Shown: positions 20,378 through 30,250 of the stretch, piece by piece
Position numbering within the stretch: the first letter of the stretch is position 1
Layout: each line of letters begins with the position of its first letter
Origin: Eretmocerus hayati
Lineage: Eukaryota; Arthropoda; Insecta; Hymenoptera; Aphelinidae
Assembly: GCA_029851415.1 (NCBI GenBank)
Contig: CM056742.1
Location: forward strand, 64,971,454-65,035,453
DNA: 64,000 nt
Direction of reading: 5' to 3'
The notes under the pieces: model-generated
The model's input: the letters and a program-made list of their open reading frames with translations, nothing else
What the model was told of the DNA's origin: nothing
Databases searched by the model: none
Translations under genes and position numbers: made by a program

Positions 20378-22292
20378 TTCTTCCCCCCCTGCGTCTATAT
20401 GTCGCCCTCGCGTTTTGGTAGGCTGTGCAGTTGCTGGAGCCTGACCTGTGGTCAGATCTGGTTCCGATAGCCACGCAGCTGAGGCATTTTGGTTTCTCTT
20501 TACAGGTAGCGGCGAGGTGTCCTGGTTCACCGCACTGGAAGCAGAGTTTCGGTTGACGTTCCTCTGCCTTCTCTTTTTTGCAGCCTGAGGCCTTGTGGCC
20601 ATACTCTAGGCAGTTATAGCAGCGTGGGATGCCTCCCTTCTCGCGGATTCTCACTCTGCTCCATCCCACCTTGGGTTCTTTCCAGTCCAGGAGGCGGTGA
20701 GCGAGCCTCGCTGGGATGGACACAACCGCTGTTTGGGTGCCTCGGGAGCCGTTTCGCAGGCTCTTGACTATTATGGCTCCATCCTCGTTTTCTGGTAGGG
20801 CCTTCGCGAGGTCCTTCTGCACTTTAGTTTCGTCGACATCGTAGTCGACTCCGAGAACCTCGAGGGTCATGCTATTTGCGAGGCAGTGGACGGCCCCTTC
20901 TTGCCCGACGACTGGTGTCAGAGCCGCTTTGATGGCTGCAGCGTCGGTGCCCTTCCTCAGTTCAATGAGGATTTGTCCTTCCTGTGTCTTGCGGATGCCC
21001 GTGACTTTAGAGCCCACTTCTTCATTAAGGTCATCCGTCTTTATCTTGCGCAGCATATCTGCGTAGCTTAACCCACCTTGGTTTGCCGTGACGAGAACGG
21101 CGTCGGATTTCGCTCTTCTTGGCTTCATCTTTGCCTTCTTTCCAGCGGTGTCACTTGATCGACCGCTTTTCTTTGCCCTCTTTGTATTTCTCTTAGAGAC
21201 CACTTCCTGCCAAGGCCCGTCCTGCTTGGGCCTATTAGGAGTCGATGTCGAGCGCGGTGTTTCGAGGTCTCCCGATGGATGTCCGCGTCGCGTCCTCTTC
21301 GTATTGTGCTGTTTCTCTTGTCGCGATTCCGGTTTATTCGCCCCCCTTCCCTGTGTGCCGCTTCCCGACGCGGCTGGCCCAGAGGGCTGCGCACTCCTCT
21401 TCATTTTTAGGGTCTTCTCCGCTTCGAGAAGTGTCGTCTCGAAAGCCGCTCTCTTCCCTTTGTCTGCCGCAAGTAGGCCTTCGAGAGCGTGGCCAATCTT
21501 CTTGAGCTCTTCCATGTCGCCCTGAGTTCCTTCTGGGATGTTGGAGGCAGACTCGGCTATCCCTATGACCAAGTTCAGGTGGTCGAGGAGAAGATGAGTC
21601 TTCTCCTCCATCTGTTCTCGGCACATTTTCAAGTCCCTCCATCCTTCCATTAGATCGGGGGCCTTGTCTCCATTTCTTTGTCGACTGGCCTTCTCAGGTG
21701 TGGGAAACCGATCGATGTCCATATCCTCCGGTGTTTTTTGACCTCTTTCGAGTCCGCGGTCGCAGTCCTTGGATGTCAGGGTGTCTTCTGACTTCTGGGA
21801 CTCCGTGGTGGTGTTAGAGTCCCCTGAATCCGAGCTGGAATCGGCGGTATCGTCTCCCTTGTTCTTGTCTTGCGTAAGCTGGATCTTGATCGCGGGGTTG
21901 ATCTTCATCAGCTTGTCTGCCGCCGCTTGCGCTTCTGCAGCAACCTTCGCGTTCTTCTCTTTTTGGCTCAAGAATGTGAGCTTCGATTGCTTCAGCGTTC
22001 GCTTATCTACTTCCTCACCCGGACCCTTCCTCTTCCTGCTGTTCGGGGTGAGGTCTACTCCTTTCTGGTGTTGGTCCTTTCCTCCAACTATCTTCGCCAG
22101 AGGCGTATTTCCATCGCTTGTAGCTTTACGCGTGAGTCCACCAGCCAAGTGTGCCACTGGTAGCGCGCTTTGCATCGTTGGGGGCCCCCCCCCCCCAAGA
22201 TCCGAATGGGGCCCCGCTTTACTTGGGGAATTCTTGCCGTCAATGCTGGACATCTTCTTCTTTCTTCTTTTTTCCAGGGCCTGGAATCGCAT
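20370..22292 (-). CDS. ORF1 (gag-like nucleic-acid-binding protein), 640 aa, intact
   Basis: The frame runs from ATG at 22292 to TAA at 20372-20370. The N-terminal half is low-complexity and charged (Ser/Asp/Glu and Lys-rich, with a heptad-like helical stretch around residues 210-300). A basic linker follows, then a conserved fold near 415-550. The C-terminus has three zinc-knuckle-type motifs: C558-C571 (CYNCLEYGHKASGC), C584-C597 (CFQCGEPGHLAATC) and C603/C606/H615/C622. In related elements such a protein coats the RNA. The ORF1 stop and ORF2 start overlap as ATGGCTAA. A second Met (residue 14, MSSIDGK) is a possible alternative start. Confidence 0.9.
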   Translation of the reverse strand: MRFQALEKRRKKKMSSIDGKNSPSKAGPHSDLGGGGPPTMQSALPVAHLAGGLTRKATSDGNTPLAKIVGGKDQHQKGVDLTPNSRKRKGPGEEVDKRTLKQSKLTFLSQKEKNAKVAAEAQAAADKLMKINPAIKIQLTQDKNKGDDTADSSSDSGDSNTTTESQKSEDTLTSKDCDRGLERGQKTPEDMDIDRFPTPEKASRQRNGDKAPDLMEGWRDLKMCREQMEEKTHLLLDHLNLVIGIAESASNIPEGTQGDMEELKKIGHALEGLLAADKGKRAAFETTLLEAEKTLKMKRSAQPSGPAASGSGTQGRGANKPESRQEKQHNTKRTRRGHPSGDLETPRSTSTPNRPKQDGPWQEVVSKRNTKRAKKSGRSSDTAGKKAKMKPRRAKSDAVLVTANQGGLSYADMLRKIKTDDLNEEVGSKVTGIRKTQEGQILIELRKGTDAAAIKAALTPVVGQEGAVHCLANSMTLEVLGVDYDVDETKVQKDLAKALPENEDGAIIVKSLRNGSRGTQTAVVSIPARLAHRLLDWKEPKVGWSRVRIREKGGIPRCYNCLEYGHKASGCKKEKAEERQPKLCFQCGEPGHLAATCKEKPKCLSCVAIGTRSDHRSGSSNCTAYQNARATYRRRGGRNG

Positions 22293-22514
22293 GCTGGCCG
22301 ACCCCGGACCAGGCCAGCACGGGTGTGGTGTGTTGTGTGATGCGTGTTCTGTATAATGTTGGTATGTCTGTGTAATGCTTGAGCAAGCGTAAGTATGGTG
22401 CGTGTAGAGTGTAGTGTGTGTGTTAGTGTAAGTGTAGGACTCGGGTCCGGAGGGGCGTCACTCCCTGAAGCTCCAAGTGCAACCCTAGGGTCACACCCAA
22501 AGCCCCCTACGGGG

Positions 22515-22535
22515 TCTCTCTCTCTCTCTCTCTCA

Positions 22536-22538
<3 letters not shown>
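22515..22538. repeat. (TC)n between copies B and C
   Basis: A slightly impure TC run (one A) joins the 5' end of B directly to the tail of C. Confidence 0.9.
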
Positions 22539-22570
<32 letters not shown>

Positions 22571-23582
22571 GTGGTTAGAGGGCAAAATCTGCCTCAGGAT
22601 CCCTCGGATCCGTCCCCAGACACCGGACTGGTTCAGCTTACGCGGACTACGCATAGCCCACGCAGGCCATACCAGGCGGGACACGGGTTTGGGTGGGGCC
22701 CACCGAGAGGTGGGCCCGGCCGTGTAATATCCCTCTCCCCTCGATGTCCGATACCTAGGGCATCGGGCAATCAAGAAGGAGATCCACCTGCATCTACCAT
22801 CTCATCCCGGAACCGCGTGAGCATTACTTCAGGATGAGCGGCATGTCTCGCGCTCGATTGCGAGCGTTCCTCTTCTCCATCTTCTCTCTTCGGCCACTTG
22901 TCGGCATCTTCTGTCTTCATTCTCCATTGTTCCCTCTCTTTCTTCTTTCTTCTCTCTTCTTCCTTCTTTCTTCCCTCTTCAGTGCATCAGATTCCTCCTG
23001 GAATCATTTGGGCCTCTTCTGTTTCAATCGGCAGAGTCACTGTGATTCGCCTACTTCGAGGCGCCTTACTTCCCTCTCTTTCTCCTCTTTGCGGGTCATC
23101 ACCATCTTGATGTATCCGGTGAGTCTATCCCATGTCTCCTGGTTGCGGAGCAAGTACGGGACGAGATTCTCGGGTGTTAGTTGAGCACCCAGCCATTCAT
23201 TCAGCTCGGCGCGCTCTCTCCGGGTGTCGCTGCACTTGAACAGGGCATGTTCGGCGTCATCCCATTCATCCCCGCATGACTGACATGCTGGGGTCGTCCT
23301 CTTCTTGAACCTGGTTAGATAGGAACCGAAGCAACCATGATCGCTCAGTGCCTGCGTCGTCCAGTAGTCCATCTCTCCGTGGGTGCGTTCCGCCCACTTG
23401 GCTACGTCACGGATCAGCCGGTGCGTCCATCTGCCGTTCGCAAATGGCGAATCCCACTCAGTTTGCCAATGCTCAAGGGTGGTTTACTTCTCGTTGTCGC
23501 GGATAATCTCCTTCATCGTCGGGGTGAGTACTCGTTCGGCTCCGATCACTTTCTGGCGGTCCCAGATCCTCACTCGCTCCGC

Positions 23583-23583
<1 letters not shown>
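22539..23583 (-). mobile_element. R1-clade retrotransposon, copy C (1-kb 3' fragment)
   Basis: It has a poly-A tail, the 3' UTR with the hairpin, and the last part of ORF2 including the CQSCGDEWDDAEHALFKC zinc-like motif. The ORF2 frame has a stop at 23484-23486, where a GAA codon of copy A reads TAA. The fragment ends abruptly at 23583 in (GA)n carrying the tail of D, so it is 5'-truncated. Confidence 0.95.

Positions 23584-23621
<38 letters not shown>
23584..23621. repeat. (TC)n between copies C and D
   Basis: About 19 TC units joining C directly to the tail of D. Confidence 0.95.
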
Positions 23622-23630
<9 letters not shown>

Positions 23631-25761
23631 TTTTTTTTTTTTTTTTAAGGTGGTTAGAGGGCAAAATCTGCCTCAGGATCCCTCGGATCCGTCCCCAGAC
23701 ACCGGACTGGTTCAGCTTACGCGGACTACGCATAACCCACGCAGGCCATACCAGGCGGGACACGGGTTTGGGTGGGGCCCACCGAGAGGTGGGCCCGGCC
23801 GTGTAATATCCCTCTCCCCTCGATGTCCGATACCTAGGGCATCGGGCAATCAAGAAGGAGATCCACCTGCATCTACCATCTCATCCCGGAACCGCGTGAG
23901 CATTTCTTCAGGATGAGCGGCATGTCTCGCGCTCGATTGCGAGCGTTCCTCTTCTCCATCTTCTCTCTTCGGCCACTTGTCGGCATCTTCTATCTTCACT
24001 CTTCATTGTTCCCTCTCTTTCTTCTTTCTTCTCTCTTCTTTCTTCTTTCTTCCCTCTTCAGTGCATCAGATTCCTCCTGGAATCATTTGGGCCTCTTCTG
24101 TTTCAATCGGCAGAGTCACTGTAATTCGCCTGCTTCGAGGCGCCTTACTTCCCTCTCTTTCTCCTCTTTGTGGGTCATCACCAGCTTGATGTATCCGGTG
24201 AGTCTATCCCATGTCTCCTGGTTGCGGAGTAAGTACGGGACGAGATTCTCAGGTGTTAGTTGAGCACCCAGCCATTCATCCAGCTCGGCGCGCTCTCTCC
24301 GGGTGTCGCTGCACTTGAACAGGGCATGTTCGGCGTCATCCCATTCATCCCCGCATGACTGACATGCTGGGGTCCTCCTCTTCTTGAACCTGGTTAGATA
24401 GGAACCGAAGCAACCATGATCGCTCAGTGCCTGCGTCGTCCAGTAGTCCATCTCTCCGTGGGTGCGTTCCGCCCACTTGGCTACGTCACGGATCAGCCGG
24501 TGCGTCCATCTGCCGTTCGCAAATGGCGAATCCCACTCAGTTTGCCAATGCTCAAGGGTGGTTTCCTTCTCGTTGTCGCGGATAATCTCCTTCATCGTCG
24601 GGGTGAGTACTCGTTCGGCTCCGATCACTTTCTGGCGGTCCCAGATCCTCACTCGCTCCGCGACGAGCAAGTGGATGGGCGGTGTACTCGCCAATACGTA
24701 AGCCGCATCTCCTGACACGGTGCGGTAGGCACGGATACTTCTCAGGGCCGCTCTCCGGTGGACAGGCCCCATCTTCTTCTCGATGATGGTCTTCTCTACT
24801 CTCTTTCCCCACACGGGTGCACCGTAGAGCATGATAGAGGTGCTGACGGTGTTGAGAAGTGCGCGCCTCTTTTCCTTGGGTCCTCCGATATTCGGCATCA
24901 GCCGTTGAAGCGCCGCACCAACCCTGCTCGCTTTTTGAGCGGCCTCCTGGATGTGCTTCTAGAACGACCACTTGTCGTCAAGCCATACGCCGAGGTATTT
25001 CAGCTCTGTCTTGCGTGGGATCTCTTGCCCGTTGATGTAAAAGTGGGGCAAGTCAAACTTCCTGCGTCTTGTGACCACGATTGCTTCGCACTTCTTGACA
25101 GCAAGCTCTAGGAGCCTGCTGATCATCCACTCGTAGACTCGGGCCAGCGCCTCGTTTGCGCGTCTACCCAAGAGTTCCTCGTTGTCGGACCAGACTATGA
25201 GCCCCGCGTCGTCCGCGAAAGCCACTATTATGACTCCTTCGGGCAGTTCAATAGACAGTAAGCTGTCGTACTGGGTGTTCCAGTTGAACGGCCCGGAAAC
25301 CGACCCCTGTCCAATTCCGGCGGACAGTTCCCGGATCTCTTGTCCCTCGTCGGTGTCGTACACGAGTGTCCTGTTCCGCAGATAGTCACTCGTGATGGCT
25401 AGTAGATAGGGCGGCACTTTACCTGCTTGGGATTGATAGACTCGCTCCCAGCTCGCGCAGTTGAACGCGTTCTTTATGTCCAACGCAATAATGGCACAGA
25501 ATCCTCCTCTTCCTTGGTATGGGTTCCCTACCGACGCTTGAACCCGCTCTTGGACCTCCTCGATCGCGTGCACAGTGCTTCGTCCCTTCCGGAACCCAAA
25601 CTGCATTGGTGATAGCCCGCCGCTCTCTTCGTAGGCTTTTTCTACCCTGTTGAGCACCATCCTCTCGTACATTTTCCCGATATTGTCGAGCATGCTGAGA
25701 GGGCGTTGACCTCCTTGACCTTTAGGTATCAGGACCAGCTTCTGGCGTTTCCACTTATCCG

Positions 25762-25763
<2 letters not shown>
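23622..25763 (-). mobile_element. R1-clade retrotransposon, copy D (5'-truncated)
   Basis: It has a poly-A tail, the 3' UTR and the RT to C-terminal part of ORF2. The 5' truncation falls at 25763 within the RT region, directly in a long (GA)n tract. Part of this copy (from about 25062) is repeated at 29494-30198 as the beginning of a tandem duplication. Confidence 0.95.
24116..25763 (-). pseudogene. ORF2 fragment of copy D with one nonsense change
   Basis: The reading frame is continuous with copy A from the RT domain (LDNIGKMYERM, LDIKNAFN, FADD) to the stop at 24116, apart from a TAG at 24961-24959 that replaces an AAG lysine codon after the RT. The endonuclease is absent because of 5' truncation. 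It cannot make a working ORF2 protein. Confidence 0.9.

Positions 25764-25808
<45 letters not shown>
25764..25808. repeat. (TC)n tract 5' of copy D
   Basis: About 22 TC units. The duplicated version at 30199-30249 is 6 bp longer, the main length difference between the two tandem copies. Confidence 0.9.
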
Positions 25809-25809
<1 letters not shown>

Positions 25810-26371
25810 ATTCCCGTTCGCAGTTCGTAGCAGCCGTTATAGTCGGCTCGACAGCTCTCGAATCGAAGCTATGATCGAGAGTCTAAACAAATTGAAGCCG
25901 CATTCGAGCGTCTAATGAATATGAATAGACGAATTTTCCCGAGGTGGTGGGAATTGAGGTAGTGAAACAAAAGACCTACAGGTTTGAATCGAGAAACTGA
26001 CGATACCAGTGGTATATGCTCATGATACTAGCCTTGAATGAACAAGGAGGTGATGGTAACACACCCCGTCCGAGATAATACAGACCACTCGTGGCTACTT
26101 CGAACTACTATTTGACTGATGTTGGTCGCTTGTTGAGTACGCAACACAAGCTCTACAGTAGGTAGAGGTAGCTTCCAGCAGCGGTAAAGTAGTTTGGTGT
26201 AGAATATAGCCCCACAAATGCTACATCTCCAAATCTCAGCGAGGCCCCTCTTGGCTACTCCTCTCTACTTGCACCTGAGGTGGGTCTCTCGTAGTAGCGC
26301 GCATAAGCCGAGAATAGCCGTATTGGCCGACATTGGCCACGGCTTCTCCCCAGTAAGCCGCCTTCTGGCGC
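25809..26371. other. Unassigned sequence between D and E1
   Basis: About 560 bp without a supported reading frame. It does not match the R1-like copies or any structural RNA I could align. It is repeated with few changes at 30250-30812. Confidence 0.4.
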
Positions 26372-27350
26372 TCATGGTGTTGAGCAAGTGACGCCTTCTC
26401 TGTTCCGGTCCTCCGATGTTCGGCATCAGCCCCTGGAGCGCAGTTCCGACCCTACTTGCCTTCGTGGCAGCTTCCTAGGTGTGCTTCTTGAACGACCACT
26501 TATCGTCGAGCCACATGCCAAGGTACTTTAACTCCGTCTTGCGCGGGATCTCCTGCCCGTTGATGGAGAACCGGGGCAAGTCGAACTTCTTCCGCCTCGT
26601 GACCACTATGGCTTCACACTTCTTGACAGCAAGCTCAGGGACCCTGCTGATCATCCACTCGTAGACTCGGGCCAGCGCTTCATTCGCGCGTCTACCCAGA
26701 AGTACCTCGTTGTCCGCCCATACTATGAATCCCGCGTCGTCCGCGAAAGCCACAATCACCACTGCTTCAGGCAGTTCGATAGTGAGCAGGCTATCGTACT
26801 GTGTGTTCCAGTTAAATGGACCGCAAACTGATCCCTGACCGATCCCGGCGGACAGCTCTCGAACCTCTTGCCCCTCGTTAGTGTCATACACGAGGGTTCT
26901 GTTTCGCAGGTGGTTACTCGTTACGGCTAATAGGGAGGGGGGCACTCGACTTGCCTGGAATTCGTAGACTTGCTCCCAGCTTGCACAGTTGAATGCGTTC
27001 TTGATGTCCAAGGCAATGATGGCGCAGAAACCTCCTCCTCCTTGGTATGGGTTCCCTCTTGCCGATTGTACCCGCTCTTGCACCATTTTGATTGGATGCA
27101 CCGTTTTACGTCCTTTCCGAAACCCAAACTGCATTGACGATAGACCGCCGCCACAGCGAGAAATCAAGGCGAATTCCTTACCATTAGCGCCTATGCTTTT
27201 AGATGGCTTCTAGTGACCAAGACTTTGTTTTGATTCCTCGCTGTGCGCCGCTCCCTTCGTAGGCTTTCTCCCCCCTGTTGAGCACCAACCTCTCGTACAT
27301 TTCCCCGATATCGTCAAGCATGCTGAGAGGGCGTTGGCCTCTTGACCTTT
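26372..27350 (-). pseudogene. R1-clade copy E1: diverged RT fragment
   Basis: The open frame 26475-27167 covers the RT core (SSMQFGFRKGRKTVHPI, LDIKNAFN, GIGQGSVCGP, FADD) and is more diverged from A-D than they are from each other. A stop (TAG for a Gln codon) lies just downstream at about 26475, and the 3' end of the element is missing from about 26372. A 94-bp MITE interrupts it at 27152-27245. Its 5' end stops at about 27350 in a short (TC)n that carries the tail of E2, so it follows the same train rule. Confidence 0.9.
27152..27245. mobile_element. 94-bp MITE inside E1
   Basis: Terminal inverted repeats start CACAGCGAG; the left reads CACAGCGAGAAATCAA and the right, reversed, CACAGCGAGGAATCAA. 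It is flanked by CGCCGC at 27146-27151 and 27246-27251, where intact copies have this sequence once. The duplicated copy lies at 31593-31686. It has no coding capacity. The 6-bp duplication does not by itself fix a superfamily. Confidence 0.8.
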
Positions 27351-27369
27351 CTCTCTCTCTCTCTCTCTG

Positions 27370-27732
27370 TTTTTTTTAAGGTGGTTAGGGGGCAAAACCT
27401 GCCTCAAGATCCTTCGGATCCGTCCCCAGACACCGGACTGGTTCAGCTTACGCGGACTACGCATAGCCCACGAGGGCCATACCAGGTGGCACACGGGTTT
27501 GGGTTATGGGTGATGGTATGGGTAGGGGTTACCGAGAGGTGGCCCCGGCCGTGTAATATCCCTCTCCCCTTGATGTCCGATACCTAGGGCATCGGGCAAT
27601 CAAGAGGGAGATCCACCTGCATCTACCATCTCAGCCCGGAACCGCGTGAGCATTACTTCAGGATGAGCGGCATGTCTCGCGCTCGATTGCGAGCGTTCCT
27701 CTTCTCCATCTTCTTTCTTCGGCCACTTGTCG
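27370..27732 (-). mobile_element. R1-clade copy E2: 3' UTR fragment
   Basis: A short poly-A (8 residues) follows a 13-bp-or-so TC tract, then 3' UTR sequence diverged from A-D. The conserved hairpin is disrupted here (GGTTACCGAGAGGTGGCCCC). The fragment stops at CTTGTCG (27732), where a long-inverted-repeat element begins. The adjoining R1-like sequence resumes as GCATCTT at 34776 on the far side of the second such element. Confidence 0.85.
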
Positions 27733-29493
27733 ACCCCTGTGAACCTGGCCCGCCAAATTGGGCCAAAATATGCTTGTGGTAGGCCGGAATTGGCTGAATT
27801 TGCTTGTCCGAGTCTCGAATTTTGGGCCGGCTGCGTTTTTGAGTTACGAGCCCTCAAAGTAGCCCAATTTCACCCCCCACTCCTCCCTCCGTACACTTAC
27901 AGAAGTGCCCAGATCTTCGCGAATTTAGCTGCTGGAGGGACGCACGCTGGCTCAAATTGAAGCTTGAATTTTGGGCCACCACAAGCAATTATAAAAAAAT
28001 CGAAGTAATTACGTTGAAGTACCAAAAAACTGCTCGCAGTGTCCCCGTGTATAAGCATACGGGCGGGTGGTCGGCGGAGAGGGGACAGTCGAGGGAGAAG
28101 AGGAGAAGCCCCGCGCAGACGCATCATCGTTCAAAAAGCTTGTCTGCTGCGCTGATGATGTGCATCTGATCGTCGTCGTCGTTCATCACGCTGTGTTTAC
28201 ACCGGTACCGAGGTCGACGAGCACCCTGGGCACTGGCCCTGGACTCTCGGTGCTCTTTGGATGAATGTGTGTGTTACAGGGAGAAGCTGCGTGTCATCCT
28301 GGACGACGTCGCCAACATGTGCTGTGTGCCTGTGCACCACGACGCCCGGGGCTCCACGCCCGACCTGGTGCACCGGCGGTGGTCTTCTATGTAGATTGAG
28401 CATATAAGATTCAATTCAAAGGCCTGGGAGGTTCAGAGTCAAATTCTTATCTTTTCGATATTGGGAAATTGTCATCCAAGTCCCTGGTGTTAGAGCTCTA
28501 TTGCATACTCTTCCAAACAAGGAGGCAGGAATTCTATCACTTAAACCTGCCATCTCATCATGCATCAATAGCATTTCAATGAAAAGAATAACCCACCACT
28601 TGATCGTTCAATCAGTTTGAAGCGTAATATTAGTGATGCAAAACTTGAGTGACTCAATATTTTCAGAAGCGCTTTGACTCCTACAATTTCCAAGATGAAG
28701 ATCTGTTTGGAGTTTAATCAAAGCTTGAAAATGAGAACTTGTCATTGTTAGTGTAGGGATGAGATCATCCTGCCAAATTTGGATGTTCTGATATTCTTTA
28801 GTTCAATTCTACAGTAAACGCTATATCATTTCACTCACAGTTCTCATTTAAGTGTCTCATCTATCATTTCGTAAACTAATATCCGAGTCTACACATGACC
28901 AACACTTCAAAATCTTTTCACCTAGCACCGATTGCCTAGAAGTCTTGCATGTATACTAACAGTGTTGCAATGAAAAGACCTCAAAGCATTAATAGCACCA
29001 GATGGAAGTCAATGAATCTAAGTTGATGTCACTATTTTATCCGTTCCACTCTCAAAGTCAAGGGTAGAGTATTTTTTCACCAATTCCAAAAGAAAATTAT
29101 TTAAACAGTGTGGGTATGGACAATTCAATTTAGACTTTGCATGATTCAAACATGAGATATGTAATTAGTCATAAATGATTGGCAGTACTTTGAATGGTCA
29201 CTAGCACAATACGTGACTTTTGATTGTGCCTCTATTCTCACTGGAGAGGCTCTGAGTTGACCAAGTTCAGCACGTCATAGAACTGAATAAGCTGCAAGCC
29301 CTGCGCTTGTATAGTGCTGAGATTTCACTGATGTGAAATAATTACTGTAGGAGTTTCAATCGCATGAAAAAGCGGAAGATCAGTTCATACCATACAATGT
29401 CTTCCAAGAATGAATGAGACAAGAGAACCATGAATCAAAATAGTGGGACTCAATTTCAATTCATGATGATCAACTCAATGTACAAAAACTTAA
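27733..29493. mobile_element. Long-inverted-repeat element, copy truncated at the duplication junction
   Basis: It has the same left arm (27733-28389) and the same AT-rich interior as the element at 32174-34775. It stops at 29493, where the tandem duplication restarts in copy D sequence. The arm includes an exon-like GC-rich segment at 28280-28389 after a TTACAG acceptor-like site. The interior 28390-29493 has no supported gene. Confidence 0.8.
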
Positions 29494-30196
29494 CTCCTGC
29501 GTCTTGTGACCACGATTGCTTCGCACTTCTTGACAGCAAGCTCTAGGAGCCTGCTGATCATCCACTCGTAGACTCGGGCCAGCGCCTCGTTTGCGCGTCT
29601 ACCCAAGAGTTCCTCGTTGTCGGACCAGACTATGAGCCCCGCGTCGTCCGCGAAAGCCACTATTATGACTCCTTCGGGCAGTTCAATAGACAGTAAGCTG
29701 TCGTACTGGGTGTTCCAGTTGAACGGCCCGGAAACCGACCCCTGTCCAATTCCGGCGGACAGTTCCCGGATCTCTTGTCCCTCGTCGGTGTCGTACACGA
29801 GTGTCCTGTTCCGCAGATAGTCACTCGTGATGGCTAGTAGATAGGGCGGCACTTTACCTGCTTGGGATTGATAGACTCGCTCCCAGCTCGCGCAGTTGAA
29901 CGCGTTCTTTATGTCCAACGCAATAATGGCACAGAATCCTCCTCTTCCTTGGTATGGGTTCCCTACCGACGCTTGAACCCGCTCTTGGACCTCCTCGATC
30001 GCGTGCACAGTGCTTCGTCCCTTCCGGAACCCAAACTGCATTGGTGATAGCCCGCCGCTCTCTTCGTAGGCTTTTTCTACCCTGTTGAGCACCATCCTCT
30101 CGTACATTTTCCCGATATTGTCGAGCATGCTGAGAGGGCGTTGACCTCCTTGACCTTTAGGTATCAGGACCAGCTTCTGGCGTTTCCACTTATCCG

Positions 30197-30250
<54 letters not shown>

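Larger units (their letters stand above)
16849..22514 (-). mobile_element. R1-clade retrotransposon, copy B (full length)
   Basis: This 5.67-kb copy has both ends: a 23-nt poly-A tail at 16849-16871 followed by (GA)n, and a 5' end at 22514 that begins CCCCGTAGGGG directly after (GA)n. The same 5' end occurs in copy F at 42271, supporting it as the true start. It contains a 5' UTR of about 220 bp, an intact ORF1 and an ORF2 with one frameshift. Its orientation and order are the same as for A, C and D. Confidence 0.95.

Noticed and set aside
25809..26371. Possible ribosomal RNA fragment
   Set aside because: Some phrases look rRNA-like, but no contiguous match to 18S or 28S landmarks could be made by eye.
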